DNA of 59,751 nucleotides, from positions 1 to 59,751 of the forward strand of contig JBGAIH010000033.1 in assembly GCA_044225675.1 (NCBI GenBank). Direction: 5' to 3'. The notes beneath the pieces are model-generated. The model was not told the DNA's origin and made no database searches. It saw nothing but the letters and a program-made list of their open reading frames with translations. Each line of letters opens with the position of its first letter. The first letter of the stretch is position 1. A program made the position numbers and the translations under genes. This document shows, piece after piece, positions 44,709-53,779 of the stretch. This stretch comes from JACMQX01 sp044225675 (GTDB lineage: Bacteria; Pseudomonadota; Gammaproteobacteria; Burkholderiales; Burkholderiaceae_C).

Positions 44709-45536
44709 ATGGACACCTACTGCGTCATGGGCAACCCGGTGGAACACAGCAAGTCGCCGTGGATCCACGCCCGCTTTGCCGAACTCACCGGCCAGAAGCT
44801 CAGCTACGGCAAGCGGCTGATCCCGCTCGACGGATTCGCCCAGGGCCTGGCCGCCTTCCGAGCCGAGGGCGGCAAGGGCTGCAACATCACCGTGCCGTTC
44901 AAGTTCCAGGCGGCGGCGCTGGTGCAGCACGCGAGCGCGCGCGCCAGCCTGGCGCAGGCCTGCAATACGCTGCGCTTCGAGGCCGACGGCATCCACGCCG
45001 ACAACACCGACGGGGTCGGCCTGGTCCACGACATCGAGCGCAACGCCGGCTTCACGCTGGCCGGCCGCAGCGTGCTGCTGCTTGGCGCAGGCGGCGCTGC
45101 CGCCGGCGTGCTCGGCCCGCTGATCGAAGCCGGCGCGCGCCGCATCGTCATTGCCAACCGCACCACCGACAAGGCCGCGGCGCTGCAGGCGCGCCACGCG
45201 GCGCTGGCGCTGCGTCTGGGCACCGAACTTCAGGCCTGCGGCCTGCAGAACGCACCCGAGTCCTTCGACGTGGTCATCAACGGCACCGCCAGCAGCCTGG
45301 CCGGCGGCGAGGTGCCGGTCAGCGCCGCCGTGCTGCGCGAAGGCACGCTGGCCTACGACATGATGTATGGCGAGCCGGCCCGCGGCTTCATGGACTGGGC
45401 CCGTGCCCACGGCGCCGTCGCCCGCGACGGCCTGGGCATGCTGGTGGAGCAGGCGGCCGAATCCTTCGTCTTCTGGCGCGGCGTGCGTCCGCCTTCGGCC
45501 CAGGTCCTGGCCGAGCTGCGCGCAACGCTGGGCTGA
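44709..45536 (+). CDS. aroE: Shikimate dehydrogenase AroE
   Basis: AroE reduces 3-dehydroshikimate to shikimate with NADPH. The 275-residue protein has the substrate site MGNPVEHSKSPWIHARFAE and CNITVPFKFQAA (catalytic Lys), the Asn-Asp pair in ADNTDGVGLVHD, the nucleotide loop LLGAGGAAAGVLGPL, NRTTDKAAAL, and GLGMLVEQAAESFVFWRG at the C-terminus. Length is normal. It lies 69 bases after the TonB-like gene and directly before mtgA; the other shikimate step in the window is the DAHP synthase at 30069. Confidence 0.96.
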   Translation: MDTYCVMGNPVEHSKSPWIHARFAELTGQKLSYGKRLIPLDGFAQGLAAFRAEGGKGCNITVPFKFQAAALVQHASARASLAQACNTLRFEADGIHADNTDGVGLVHDIERNAGFTLAGRSVLLLGAGGAAAGVLGPLIEAGARRIVIANRTTDKAAALQARHAALALRLGTELQACGLQNAPESFDVVINGTASSLAGGEVPVSAAVLREGTLAYDMMYGEPARGFMDWARAHGAVARDGLGMLVEQAAESFVFWRGVRPPSAQVLAELRATLG

Positions 45537-45543
45537 GCCGCCG

Positions 45544-46281
45544 ATGAAGCCCCTGGTACGCTGGATCAGCCTGGCCCTGCTGGCCGGCGTGCTGCTGGAG
45601 GTTTTCTTCATCGGCCGCATCGTGCTGATGCTGGCCGTCGACCCGCAGTCCACCACCTTCCAGCGGTCAGAAGCCTGGCAGCAGGTGAGCGGCAAAGGCA
45701 CGCTGCGCTGGCGCCAGCAATGGGTACCCTACCGCGACCTGCCCGACACGCTCAAGCGAGCCGTGATCGCGTCGGAGGACGGCGACTTCATCAACCACGA
45801 CGGCGTCGAATGGGAGGCCCTGGAGAAGGCCTGGGAAAAGAACGCCCGCGCCGAAGCGCAGGCTGCCAAGCGCCTGCAGGCGGCCAAGCCCGGCGCCAAC
45901 GTGCGTTCGCCCAAGATCGTCGGTGGCTCCACCATCAGCCAGCAGCTGGCCAAGAACCTGCTGCTGTCGGGCGAGCGCACGCTGCTGCGCAAGGGCCAGG
46001 AGTTCGTCCTGACGCTCACGCTCGAGCTGGTGCTGGGCAAGCAGCGCATCCTCGAGATCTATCTCAACAGCGTGGAGTGGGGCGAAGGCATCTTCGGCGC
46101 CGAAGCCGCTGCCCAGCACTACTACCGCAAGAGCGCATCGCGCCTGGGCGCGTTCGAGGCGGCGCGCCTGGCCGTCATGCTGCCACGGCCCAAGTACTTC
46201 GAGAAGCTGCCCAACTCGCCGTATCTGTCGGCGCGCGCGGCCACCATCGTGGCGCGCATGGGTGACGCGGAACTGCCCTGA
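45544..46281 (+). CDS. mtgA: Monofunctional peptidoglycan transglycosylase MtgA
   Basis: MtgA polymerises lipid II into glycan strands. The 245-residue protein has one N-terminal membrane anchor and a GT51 domain with the catalytic Glu in AVIASEDGDFINHDGVEW, GGSTISQQLAKNLLLSGERT, KQRILEIYLNSVEWGEGIFG and AARLAVMLPRPKYFE. Length is normal. It starts seven bases after the aroE stop, a spacing common for aroE-mtgA in this group. Confidence 0.96.
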   Translation: MKPLVRWISLALLAGVLLEVFFIGRIVLMLAVDPQSTTFQRSEAWQQVSGKGTLRWRQQWVPYRDLPDTLKRAVIASEDGDFINHDGVEWEALEKAWEKNARAEAQAAKRLQAAKPGANVRSPKIVGGSTISQQLAKNLLLSGERTLLRKGQEFVLTLTLELVLGKQRILEIYLNSVEWGEGIFGAEAAAQHYYRKSASRLGAFEAARLAVMLPRPKYFEKLPNSPYLSARAATIVARMGDAELP

Positions 46282-46320
46282 GGTCTCGAGAGCACGCCCC
46301 TCCCGCACGGGCCACCGGTC

Positions 46321-47295
46321 TCAACGGCTGCGCGTGACCACGAAGATGCCGCCGACCACCAGCGCCGTGCCCAGCGCCACCGACGCGGTGAACGGCTCGC
46401 CCAGCAGCCACACGCCCATGAAGATCGTCACCATCGGTCCGACCATGCCGATCTGCGAGGCCAGGCCCGCGCCGATGCGCTCGACCGCCATCATCACCAT
46501 GAGGATCGGGACCGCCGTGCACAGCACGGCATTGAACACCGACAGCCCGATGACCTGCGGCGCCAGCGTGGCCAGCGTCGCGACCGGCCGCGCCAGCAGG
46601 AAATGCACGATGCAGCACAGGCAGGCGACGATGCTGGCCTGCCCGACCAGCCGCAGCGAGCCCAGGCGCTTGACGACCTCGGCGCTGAACACGAGGTACA
46701 GCGCGTAGCTGATGGTGCTGATCATCACGAGCAGCGCGCCCCAGCCGACATGGCTGCCCTGCAGGCTCAGTTCCTGCCCGAACACGACCACCACGCCCGC
46801 ATAGCTGATGGCCATGCCCAGCGCCTGGCGCCAGCCGATGCGCTTGCCATGCAGCGCCCAGCCCAGCACCAGCACCAGCGTGGGGGTCAGATACAGGATG
46901 AGCCGCTCCAGCGAGGCGCTGATGTACTGCAGGCCCATGAAGTCGAGCATGCTCGACAGGTAGTAGCCCGAGAAGCCCAGCGCCGTGACGGCCAGCAGGT
47001 CCCGACCGGCCAGCGGCGGCTTGCCGCGGCCGGCCCACCACGCCATGGCCACGAAGAGCGGCAGCGCGAACACCATGCGCAGCATGATGAGCGTGACCGC
47101 GTCCACCCCGTGCCGGTACGCCAGCTTGATGATGATGGCCTTGCCGCTGAAGCCGATGGCGCCCAGCACCGCGAGCACGTACCCCGAGCGCAGGGTGTGC
47201 CGGGCTGCCGGGGCCGCGTCAGAAGCCAACCGCCTGCCCGTCCCGTCGGCTGTCGCTGGCGGCAACGTAGCCCTCGACCGACGGCTCGCCTGCAC
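46321..47295 (-). CDS. EamA/DMT-family membrane transporter
   Basis: The protein of about 324 residues has ten membrane helices in two EamA repeats: GYVLAVLGAIGFSGKAIIIK opening the first, and GALLVMISTISYALYLVFSA opening the second. DMT exporters move amino acids, metabolites or drugs; the substrate is unknown. The start is uncertain: ATG at 47295 overlaps the end of the gamma-glutamyltransferase gene by 77 bases, and a TTG at 47229 would reduce that to 11. Coupling to the glutathione-degrading enzyme hints at an amino-acid or peptide substrate (inference). Confidence 0.87.
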   Translation of the reverse strand: MQASRRSRATLPPATADGTGRRLASDAAPAARHTLRSGYVLAVLGAIGFSGKAIIIKLAYRHGVDAVTLIMLRMVFALPLFVAMAWWAGRGKPPLAGRDLLAVTALGFSGYYLSSMLDFMGLQYISASLERLILYLTPTLVLVLGWALHGKRIGWRQALGMAISYAGVVVVFGQELSLQGSHVGWGALLVMISTISYALYLVFSAEVVKRLGSLRLVGQASIVACLCCIVHFLLARPVATLATLAPQVIGLSVFNAVLCTAVPILMVMMAVERIGAGLASQIGMVGPMVTIFMGVWLLGEPFTASVALGTALVVGGIFVVTRSR

Positions 47296-48832
47296 GCCAG
47301 ATGAACTGGCCGGCGCCGAAGTCCTGGTAGGAGTCCTCGATCACGTCGACCACGTGGCCCCGGTCCTTCAGGCCCTGGACCGTCACCTTGTCCAGCCCGG
47401 ACTCGACGTTGATTTCCAGACCCTCGTTGAAGCGCCAGCGCGGCGCATCGCAGGCCACCTGCGGCGCCTGCCCGTAGTCGAGCATGCGAACGAGGGTCTG
47501 CACATGGCCCTGCGGCTGCATGTTGGCGCCCATCACCCCGAAGCTCATGACCGGCTGCCCCGCCCGCGTGAGGAAGGCCGGAATGATGGTGTGGAAGGGG
47601 CGCTTGCCCGGCGCCACCACGTTGGCGTTGCCCGCCTCCAGGCTGAAGGCGTGGCCGCGGTTCTGCAGGCTGATGCCGAACTGCGACTCGACGCAGCCGG
47701 AGCCGAAGCCCTGGTAGTTGCTCTGGATGAAGCTGACCATCATGCCGCTTTCGTCGGCGGCCGTGAGGTAGATGGTGCCGCCCTTGACCGGGTTGCCCGC
47801 ACCGAAATCCTGCGCCTTCTTCATGTCGATCAGTTTCGCACGCGAGGCGAGGTAGTCGTCGTCGAGCATTTGCTCGGCGGTCACCTCCATCGACGATGGC
47901 TCGGCCACGTAGCGGTAGACGTCGGCGAAGGCCAGTTTCATGGCCTCGATCTGCAGGTGCTGGGAATCGACCGAGTCCACCGGCAGCGAGGCGATGTCGA
48001 ACTTTTCGAGGATGCCGAGCGTCATCAGCGCCGAGATGCCCTGCCCGTTGGGCGGAATCTCGTGCAGGGTGTAGCCGCGGTAGTCGCGGCCGATGGGCTT
48101 GACCCACTCCGGCTTGTAGGCGGCAAAGTCACTGGCCTTGTGGCTGCCACCCTGCTCGGCCGAGAATCGCTCGATCGCCTGCGCGATCTCGCCGCCGTAG
48201 AACGCGGCGCCGCGGGTGTTCGCGATGGCCCGCAAGCCGCGCGCCGCTGCCTCGAAGCGGAACAGCTCGCCGACCTCCGGCGCCCGGCCCCAGGGCAGGA
48301 AGTTCTGGGCGAAGCCGGGCTGGGCGTTCAGCTCACCCGCTGCGGCTGCCCACTTCTGTTGCACCACCGGCGGGACCAGATAGCCGCGCTCGGCGATCTC
48401 GATGGCCGGCTCCACCAGGTCGGCGAAGGGCAGCTTGCCGAAGCGCTCGCTCAGCGCGACCCAGGCCGCGATGGCGCCTGGCACCGTGACCGAGTCCAGC
48501 CCGCGGCGCGGCGGCGTCTTGCCGTCACCGCCATATTTGCCCTTGAAGTACTCGGGCGTCCAGGCAGCCGGGGCGCGGCCGGAGGCGTTGAGCCCGTGCA
48601 GTTCCTTGCCGTCCCACAGGATGCAGAAGGCATCGCTGCCCAGGCCGTTGCTGACCGGCTCGACGATGGCCATGGCGGCCGCAGCGGCGATGGCCGCGTC
48701 CACCGCATTGCCGCCCTTGAGCAGCATGCGAAGGCCTGATTGGGCCCCGAGAGGGTGGGAGGTCGACACCACGTTGCGCGCGAACAGCGGAATGCGGGTG
48801 GAGGTGTAGGGGTTGGAGTAGTTGAAAGCCAT
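47219..48832 (-). CDS. Gamma-glutamyltransferase family protein
   Basis: The 537-residue protein is of the Ntn-hydrolase GGT superfamily: HPLGAQSGLRMLLKGGNAVD, IVEPVSNGLGSDAFCILWDG, the autocatalytic Thr of GGTIYLTAADESGMMVSF, and GVMGANMQPQGHVQTLVRML. It lacks an obvious signal peptide, and its catalytic Thr context (GTIYLTA rather than TTHYSV) marks the broader family that includes acylases as well as glutathione hydrolases. It may act in the cytoplasm. It is divergent from the HTH regulator, 67 bases away. Confidence 0.87.
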   Translation of the reverse strand: MAFNYSNPYTSTRIPLFARNVVSTSHPLGAQSGLRMLLKGGNAVDAAIAAAAAMAIVEPVSNGLGSDAFCILWDGKELHGLNASGRAPAAWTPEYFKGKYGGDGKTPPRRGLDSVTVPGAIAAWVALSERFGKLPFADLVEPAIEIAERGYLVPPVVQQKWAAAAGELNAQPGFAQNFLPWGRAPEVGELFRFEAAARGLRAIANTRGAAFYGGEIAQAIERFSAEQGGSHKASDFAAYKPEWVKPIGRDYRGYTLHEIPPNGQGISALMTLGILEKFDIASLPVDSVDSQHLQIEAMKLAFADVYRYVAEPSSMEVTAEQMLDDDYLASRAKLIDMKKAQDFGAGNPVKGGTIYLTAADESGMMVSFIQSNYQGFGSGCVESQFGISLQNRGHAFSLEAGNANVVAPGKRPFHTIIPAFLTRAGQPVMSFGVMGANMQPQGHVQTLVRMLDYGQAPQVACDAPRWRFNEGLEINVESGLDKVTVQGLKDRGHVVDVIEDSYQDFGAGQFIWRAGEPSVEGYVAASDSRRDGQAVGF

Positions 48833-48899
48833 CCCCGATTATGGAACGTATCATCGGAATGCTGCCGGCCAGAGACCGGTGCGCACTACCGGAGGAGCC

Positions 48900-49673
48900 A
48901 TGGCGGACACATCGCTTTTGATCGACGTCATCAAGCAGGAACTCAAGGCCCAGGACAAGACCTATGCGGACGTGGCCGAGGCGCTCGACATGAGCGAGTC
49001 CAGCATCAAGCGCATGTTCAGCCGCAAGGAAATGCCACTGACCCGGGTGGACGACATCTGCCGCCTGCTCAACACCGACTACGCCGAGCTGTCGCGCCGC
49101 GTCACGCTGGCCACGCCGCTCATGAGCGAGCTGACCTATGAGCAGGAACTGGCCGTCAGCCGGGACCCGAAGCTGCTGCTGTGCGCGATCTGCGTGCTGA
49201 GCTACTGGACCTCCGAGCAGATCGTGCAGACCTATCGCATCACCGAGGCCGAGTGCACGGCCAAGCTGATCCAGCTCGACAAGCTCGGCGTGATCGAGCT
49301 CAAGCCGCTGAACCGATACCGGCTCAAGGTCGCCAAGACCTTCAAATGGCGAGGCGATGGCCCGATCCGCCAGTACTTCCTCACCCACGTGGTGGGGGAG
49401 TACTTCGGCGGCCGGTTTGACCGCGAAGGCGAGACCCTGCTGATGGTCCACGGCAACATCAACCGCGCCATGGCGCCGGTGTTCGTGGAGCGCCTGACAC
49501 GACTCGGCCAGGACTTCTCGGCCCAGCATCTGGCCGACCAGAAAATGGACGAGAGGCATCGCGAGGGCTTCACGATGATCGTCGGCTTTCGTCGCTGGGA
49601 GTTCTCGGCCTTCACCGGCCTGAGGCGCATGAGCGAGGGCGAGGGTGAGGGCGGGAGCACGGTGGCTGCCTGA
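48900..49673 (+). CDS. XRE-type HTH transcriptional regulator
   Basis: The 257-residue protein has an N-terminal Cro/C1 helix-turn-helix (DVIKQELKAQDKTYADVAEA, MSESSIKRMFSRKEMPLTRV). A longer C-terminal region follows, containing ITEAECTAKLIQLDKLGVIE (a second winged-helix-like motif) and GETLLMVHGNINRAMAPVFV. This layout is seen in a regulator family of betaproteobacteria, but I know no ligand. GGAGGAGCC precedes the ATG. It is divergent from the GGT gene, which it may regulate, and converges with the hybrid kinase gene. Confidence 0.85.
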   Translation: MADTSLLIDVIKQELKAQDKTYADVAEALDMSESSIKRMFSRKEMPLTRVDDICRLLNTDYAELSRRVTLATPLMSELTYEQELAVSRDPKLLLCAICVLSYWTSEQIVQTYRITEAECTAKLIQLDKLGVIELKPLNRYRLKVAKTFKWRGDGPIRQYFLTHVVGEYFGGRFDREGETLLMVHGNINRAMAPVFVERLTRLGQDFSAQHLADQKMDERHREGFTMIVGFRRWEFSAFTGLRRMSEGEGEGGSTVAA

Positions 49674-49723
49674 TTTCACCGGGCTCTGCCTGCCCGATGC
49701 GGGGTGCCGGGGCCGGCGCGGCC

Positions 49724-52273
49724 TCAGTGGCCCGAGCCCATGCCGGCCTTCTCGACATACAGGAAAGCGGCGCGCTCCGTCTGCTCGCAGAGAAAGACGA
49801 TGCGGTCAACCCAGTCGTCCTCCGGCCAGCGCTGCTCTTCGCGCAAGGGCACGTAAGCCTGCCGCACCGCCCGATGCAGTGCAAGGGCGCCGACTTCGGC
49901 GCTCATGCCCAGCAATGAATGAAGCAGTCCGAGGCACGCATCCATGTCTCGCAGCCCGGTCACCTCGATGAGCCGCTCGACCTTGGCCTGGATCGCGGGC
50001 ATGAAGTCCTGCAGAAGTTCGTCCAGCATGCCGATGCGCTGGAGATTGTCGAGCCGGGGACTGTCGAGCAGGACTTCCGCCGGGCGCAGGTCGTCACCTC
50101 GCAGCGCCACGCCGCGGTCGCTCGGCGCGACCGGGCTGCGTTCCCCGATGATGCGCACCAGCGTTTCTCGCAAGGTCCGCTCGTCGACGGGCTTTTCGAG
50201 AAAGCCGGTCATCCCCGCTCGGAAAGCCTGTTCGGCCAGAACGCTCCCTGAATAGGCCGTCACGGCGATCACCGGAACGTCGCGGGCCGCCGACGGATCG
50301 CGGCGGATCGCCCGCGTGGCCTCGAGGCCCCCCATGCCTGGCATGTCGACGTCCATCAGCACGGCATCCCAGGGACCGTGACTTCGCATGCGATCGAGGA
50401 CGGCTTGCCCATGCTCGACCTCGGCGACATGCATGCCGGCCTGCTTCAGGTAGGCTGCCACGACTCTGCGGGTGACGGAGTTGTCATCGGCCACCAGCAC
50501 ACGGCGGCCGACCAGCAAACCCGATCGCAGCTCCTGACGTTGCTGCGCCGCCTCCAGCATTTGCAGGAGCGACTGCACCATCGTCGCCTCGTCGCAGGGT
50601 TTGGCGAGAAAGCCGTCCATGCCGGCCTTCAGCGTCTTGACGCCAGCGACCTGCGCCGCTTCCACCGTGTGCGCCACGATGCACACGTCCCGGTTGAGCG
50701 GTGCGGCGCCACGCCGGATCTCTCCCGCCACCGCATAGCCATCGAGCGACGGCATGTTGACGTCAAGCACGACGATGTCGAATCGTTCGTTCGAGAGCCT
50801 GGCGAGTGCGGCGTCGCCATCGTAGGCCTCTTCCAGCACCATCCCCAGCAGGCCGAGCTTCTTGCGCATTCGCGACAGCATGGGCGCATCGTCATCGACC
50901 AGCAGCACGCGCCGGCCCTTGAGCGCGACCCGGGCTCGCGCCAGGAGTTCCTGATTCCAGAGATCGCTGTCGATGGCGCCCAGGACGGGCAAGGTGAGGC
51001 TGAATCGCGTGAAGACGCCGGGTTCGGACGCGCACGCGATGTCGCCTCCGAAGGCCCGCATCACACGGCGGCAGTACGCCAGACCCAGCCCGGTCCCCCC
51101 CGACTTGCCCGCTGAACTGAAAGGCTCGAACAGCCGCGGCAGAACGTCTGCCGGGATGCCGGGGCCGTTGTCCTCCACGAAGACCTGGCTTCTTTCCACC
51201 CGGATCAGGACTTGAAGATGGGGGTGGGTGGGCACGTAGAAGAGCGCGTTCTTGATGAGATTGAACAGCACGAAAACATAGGCCGTTTCGTCTCCGCGGA
51301 AGCTGAAGTCCTTCACGATCTGGATCCGCACGCGCGCCCGCGCCTCCTCCATCTCGTAGCCGTACTCCTCCACCGCTCTCTGTGTGACCAGCGCTGCCGA
51401 CAGCGGAACGAAGGCGTTGACATCCATCGGCCGCGCGCTGACCTCGTCCAGCGTCATGGAGATGACCTGCAGGCCGCGACGCACGGCGACCTCGCCCTGG
51501 GCCACATGGTGATACAGCGCCTCGACCTGCTCGGAGGCGAGCGTGCGCGGCAGCCGGGAACTCGATGGCGGCGGCAACGCCTGCTTCAGGCTCTCGAGGC
51601 TGGCATGGAACTGCCCGAGCGGATTGCGCATCTCGTGCGCCATGGAGCCGGCGAGGGCCACGTAGCCGTGGCGCATGCGGCGGGCCAGCGCATCGTTGGA
51701 AGCGATCTTGAACAGGCAGCCGCCGGCTGTCACGAGCAGCAGCACCGGCATCCGCATGACGTACTCGGCAGGGAAATCGGGATCCGGACTCAGGGCCATG
51801 TAGGCCAGCGTTGCGCTGCCGATCCCGAGGACCAGCATGACCACGGTATTGCGCCAGTCGGTCATCAGGATGACGAAGAAGACCGCCATCAGCGTGTTGG
51901 CCACCCCGATCGTGCCTCCGCCCTGCATCAGGGATGTGAACACGAAGGCGAATGGCAGGGAGAACACCAGCGCGCCGTAGGAATAGCCCAGGTAATAGCG
52001 CTGCAAGCGCGCCGGCCAGTAAGGCCTGAGCAGCAGCAGCGCGCACGCCAACGTCGCAACGATCCGTATGGCCAGGTCGTCATAGACGGGGGCCGACCGG
52101 GCAAATTTGAGGAAATAGAAGGCAGGAAATGAAACGGTGCCCAGAATTCCCGCGTAGTGCAACATCCGCGGGCCGTGCTGGTGATACGCCCGGTATTCCG
52201 TATAAAGCTCCGACAGGAACCTTCCGCATGCCAGAAAGGGCTGGACGAGCCAGTGAGCCTGCGCGCGCTTCAT
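49724..52273 (-). CDS. Hybrid sensor kinase, CqsS/LqsS-like sensor, two receivers and HPt
   Basis: The 849-residue protein begins with a six-helix membrane sensor (about 38-195) whose sequence (RMLHYAGILGTVSFPAFYFL, then PYWPARLQRYYLGYSYG and TLMAVFFVILMTDWRN) resembles the CqsS/LqsS/PhcS group that binds alpha-hydroxyketone or fatty-acid-type autoinducers. HisKA follows with His213 in GSMAHEMRNPLGQF, HATPase with FNLIKNALFY, DNGPGIP and GGTGLGLAYC. Then come REC1 (LLVDDDAPML, Asp in DIVVLDVNMP), REC2 (LVADDNSVTRR, Asp in DAVLMDVDMP) and an HPt domain (HSLLGMSAEVGA). There is no DNA-binding output, so it must phosphorylate a separate regulator. Its ATG overlaps the upstream acyltransferase stop (ATGA). 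The start is Met in MKRAQAHWLVQ. Confidence 0.92.
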   Translation of the reverse strand: MKRAQAHWLVQPFLACGRFLSELYTEYRAYHQHGPRMLHYAGILGTVSFPAFYFLKFARSAPVYDDLAIRIVATLACALLLLRPYWPARLQRYYLGYSYGALVFSLPFAFVFTSLMQGGGTIGVANTLMAVFFVILMTDWRNTVVMLVLGIGSATLAYMALSPDPDFPAEYVMRMPVLLLVTAGGCLFKIASNDALARRMRHGYVALAGSMAHEMRNPLGQFHASLESLKQALPPPSSSRLPRTLASEQVEALYHHVAQGEVAVRRGLQVISMTLDEVSARPMDVNAFVPLSAALVTQRAVEEYGYEMEEARARVRIQIVKDFSFRGDETAYVFVLFNLIKNALFYVPTHPHLQVLIRVERSQVFVEDNGPGIPADVLPRLFEPFSSAGKSGGTGLGLAYCRRVMRAFGGDIACASEPGVFTRFSLTLPVLGAIDSDLWNQELLARARVALKGRRVLLVDDDAPMLSRMRKKLGLLGMVLEEAYDGDAALARLSNERFDIVVLDVNMPSLDGYAVAGEIRRGAAPLNRDVCIVAHTVEAAQVAGVKTLKAGMDGFLAKPCDEATMVQSLLQMLEAAQQRQELRSGLLVGRRVLVADDNSVTRRVVAAYLKQAGMHVAEVEHGQAVLDRMRSHGPWDAVLMDVDMPGMGGLEATRAIRRDPSAARDVPVIAVTAYSGSVLAEQAFRAGMTGFLEKPVDERTLRETLVRIIGERSPVAPSDRGVALRGDDLRPAEVLLDSPRLDNLQRIGMLDELLQDFMPAIQAKVERLIEVTGLRDMDACLGLLHSLLGMSAEVGALALHRAVRQAYVPLREEQRWPEDDWVDRIVFLCEQTERAAFLYVEKAGMGSGH

Positions 52274-52943
52274 TGGATCGCTCCCGCTTGGCGCCCCGGT
52301 GCGTGCCGGACGGCGCCTTCGAGCGCAGCCAACACACGCGACGCGTCGCCATGGATCAGCGTGTAGTCCTTGTCCTTGCCGGGAAGCTGCACCCCCTGCG
52401 CAAAGGCAGCAAAGCCGAATCGGCGGTACAGCCGGCTGAGCACGTGGGTGCAGCACGCGTAGAGCCGGTCGGCTTCGGCGTGAGCCAGGAGGTAGTCCAC
52501 GGCGAGGAAGAGGCAGCGGCTCAAGGCCTCGGGTTCGGTCCGCCACTCGGACTCCAGGACGAGCCGTCCCACCTCCCAGCTGCGCGCGGGAATTGCATGG
52601 GTGCCGGACGGCAGGCAACCGATCAGTTCATCGGTCAGCGAGAGCCCCTGGCCCATGGGTACAACCCGGATGGTGCCTATGATGTCACCTTCGAATTCAA
52701 ACGCGCCGACCATGCCGAGCTGGTCTCTTTTTTTTCCAGGGCAGTGAAGCCGGCGCTGCCCGTATCGTGCGCGCTCAGGTCGATGGCTTCTCGCAAGCCC
52801 GCCACCTCACGGATCTCGACCTCCGAACGAAGCCGCCGCAATGTGATGAGCTCGGCACGCGAGGCGGAGGGTTGCCCGGAAGCCCAGGGTGCGAAGCCGC
52901 CGTGATGGTGGGCGGGCCCGATGTCTGCTCTTGAAAGTGTCAT
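52270..52943 (-). pseudogene. Autoinducer-synthase/FeeM-like acyltransferase, split by -1 frameshift at A8
   Basis: Two frames together make one GNAT-type protein. The first runs from the ATG at 52943 (LITLRRLRSEVEIREVAGLR ... GFTALEKK), then goes wrong as ETSSAW and stops at 52677. The second contains RDQLGMVGAFEFEGDIIGTI, RVVPMGQG, WEVGRLVLESE and RLYRRFGFAA and ends at 52270. A run of eight A (plus strand T, 52728-52735) lies exactly at the join; a -1 slip gives LEKKRDQLGMVGAF, a smooth fit, and about 224 residues. The family (LuxI/FeeM fold) transfers acyl groups to amines. It may be a true null, a slippage-expressed gene, or a sequencing error. Its ATG overlaps the upstream stop and its end overlaps the kinase start. 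Confidence 0.85.
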
Positions 52944-53611
52944 GCTGCCTCCGCAGGGTTGCGACGGGCCACCTGCTCGAGCAGCTGGCCGGTCAGGAAC
53001 AAGGTGGTCCGGGCGACGCGCTCCACGAGTGCCTGGTCCTCCGGGGTGGTGGCGAAACGCGTGATGGCGTCCTCGACCTGCTGGCTATGGGCCTCGTCGG
53101 CCTGCGCATGCGTGCCGAAGAAGGTCACGTTGGCGGGCCGCAGGCCGAGGTCCTGACAGATCTTGTCGAACGGCTCGCGGATGTGGTCGTAGACGCTCTC
53201 GGCCCAGAAGCTGTAGCCCAGGCGGGCAATCGCGCCATAGCGCAGCGACACCGAGTACAGATATCCCACCAGCGCCTCGGTGGCAGGCAGGGGGGGATCG
53301 GCCAGCATCTGTTCGTCGAACAGTCCCACGCTGCGCAGATCGTGGATGACCATGCGCTCGTGGCCCAGTTCTTCTGCCGCGTGACGGTACACGAACTTGA
53401 GCAGACCCTCGGGCGCCGGAACGAAGGCGGCCACGGCCTGGTTCACCGAGTTGTGCCGGGAATAGTGATACACCTGAAGCATCAGGTCGCGATACAGCGC
53501 GCGGGGCACCGGCTGCGCCAGGACCTGGCGCCAGAACAGGCCCTGCTTGATCGCTCGCCACTCGGCGTCGACCGCCTCGCGCAGCTGCCCCACATAGGAT
53601 GCGTTTCCCAC
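52940..53611 (-). CDS. Haem-oxygenase-like diiron oxidase (iron-containing redox enzyme)
   Basis: The 223-residue protein is helical, with the ligand pattern of haem-oxygenase-like diiron enzymes: YHYSRHNSVNQAVAAF, FVYRHAAEELGHERMVIHDL (Glu, His) and FFGTHAQADEAHSQQVEDAI (His, Asp/Glu, His). Relatives perform N-oxygenation, desaturation or C-C cleavage in small-molecule synthesis. The GTG at 53611 is the chosen start, because AAGGAG lies eight bases upstream; the frame is open 14 codons further. It is the first gene of the operon with the acyltransferase and kinase, its stop overlapping the acyltransferase ATG. A biosynthetic role in making or modifying a signal is inferred from this context. 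Confidence 0.88.
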   Translation of the reverse strand: MGNASYVGQLREAVDAEWRAIKQGLFWRQVLAQPVPRALYRDLMLQVYHYSRHNSVNQAVAAFVPAPEGLLKFVYRHAAEELGHERMVIHDLRSVGLFDEQMLADPPLPATEALVGYLYSVSLRYGAIARLGYSFWAESVYDHIREPFDKICQDLGLRPANVTFFGTHAQADEAHSQQVEDAITRFATTPEDQALVERVARTTLFLTGQLLEQVARRNPAEAA

Positions 53612-53779
53612 CGGAGTTTCTCCTTGAACAAGAAAAAAAGGGAGCATGTGCAAGCCCCGACTCCGGCCCGATGCATGCTGATCACTGACGAACGACTTGC
53701 CTCCCGATTCTGGGACGGAGTTCGCCGCGGAGGGTGGAAAACGGCCTAGGCCTTATGGTCGGTTTTGGATCGGCCGACG

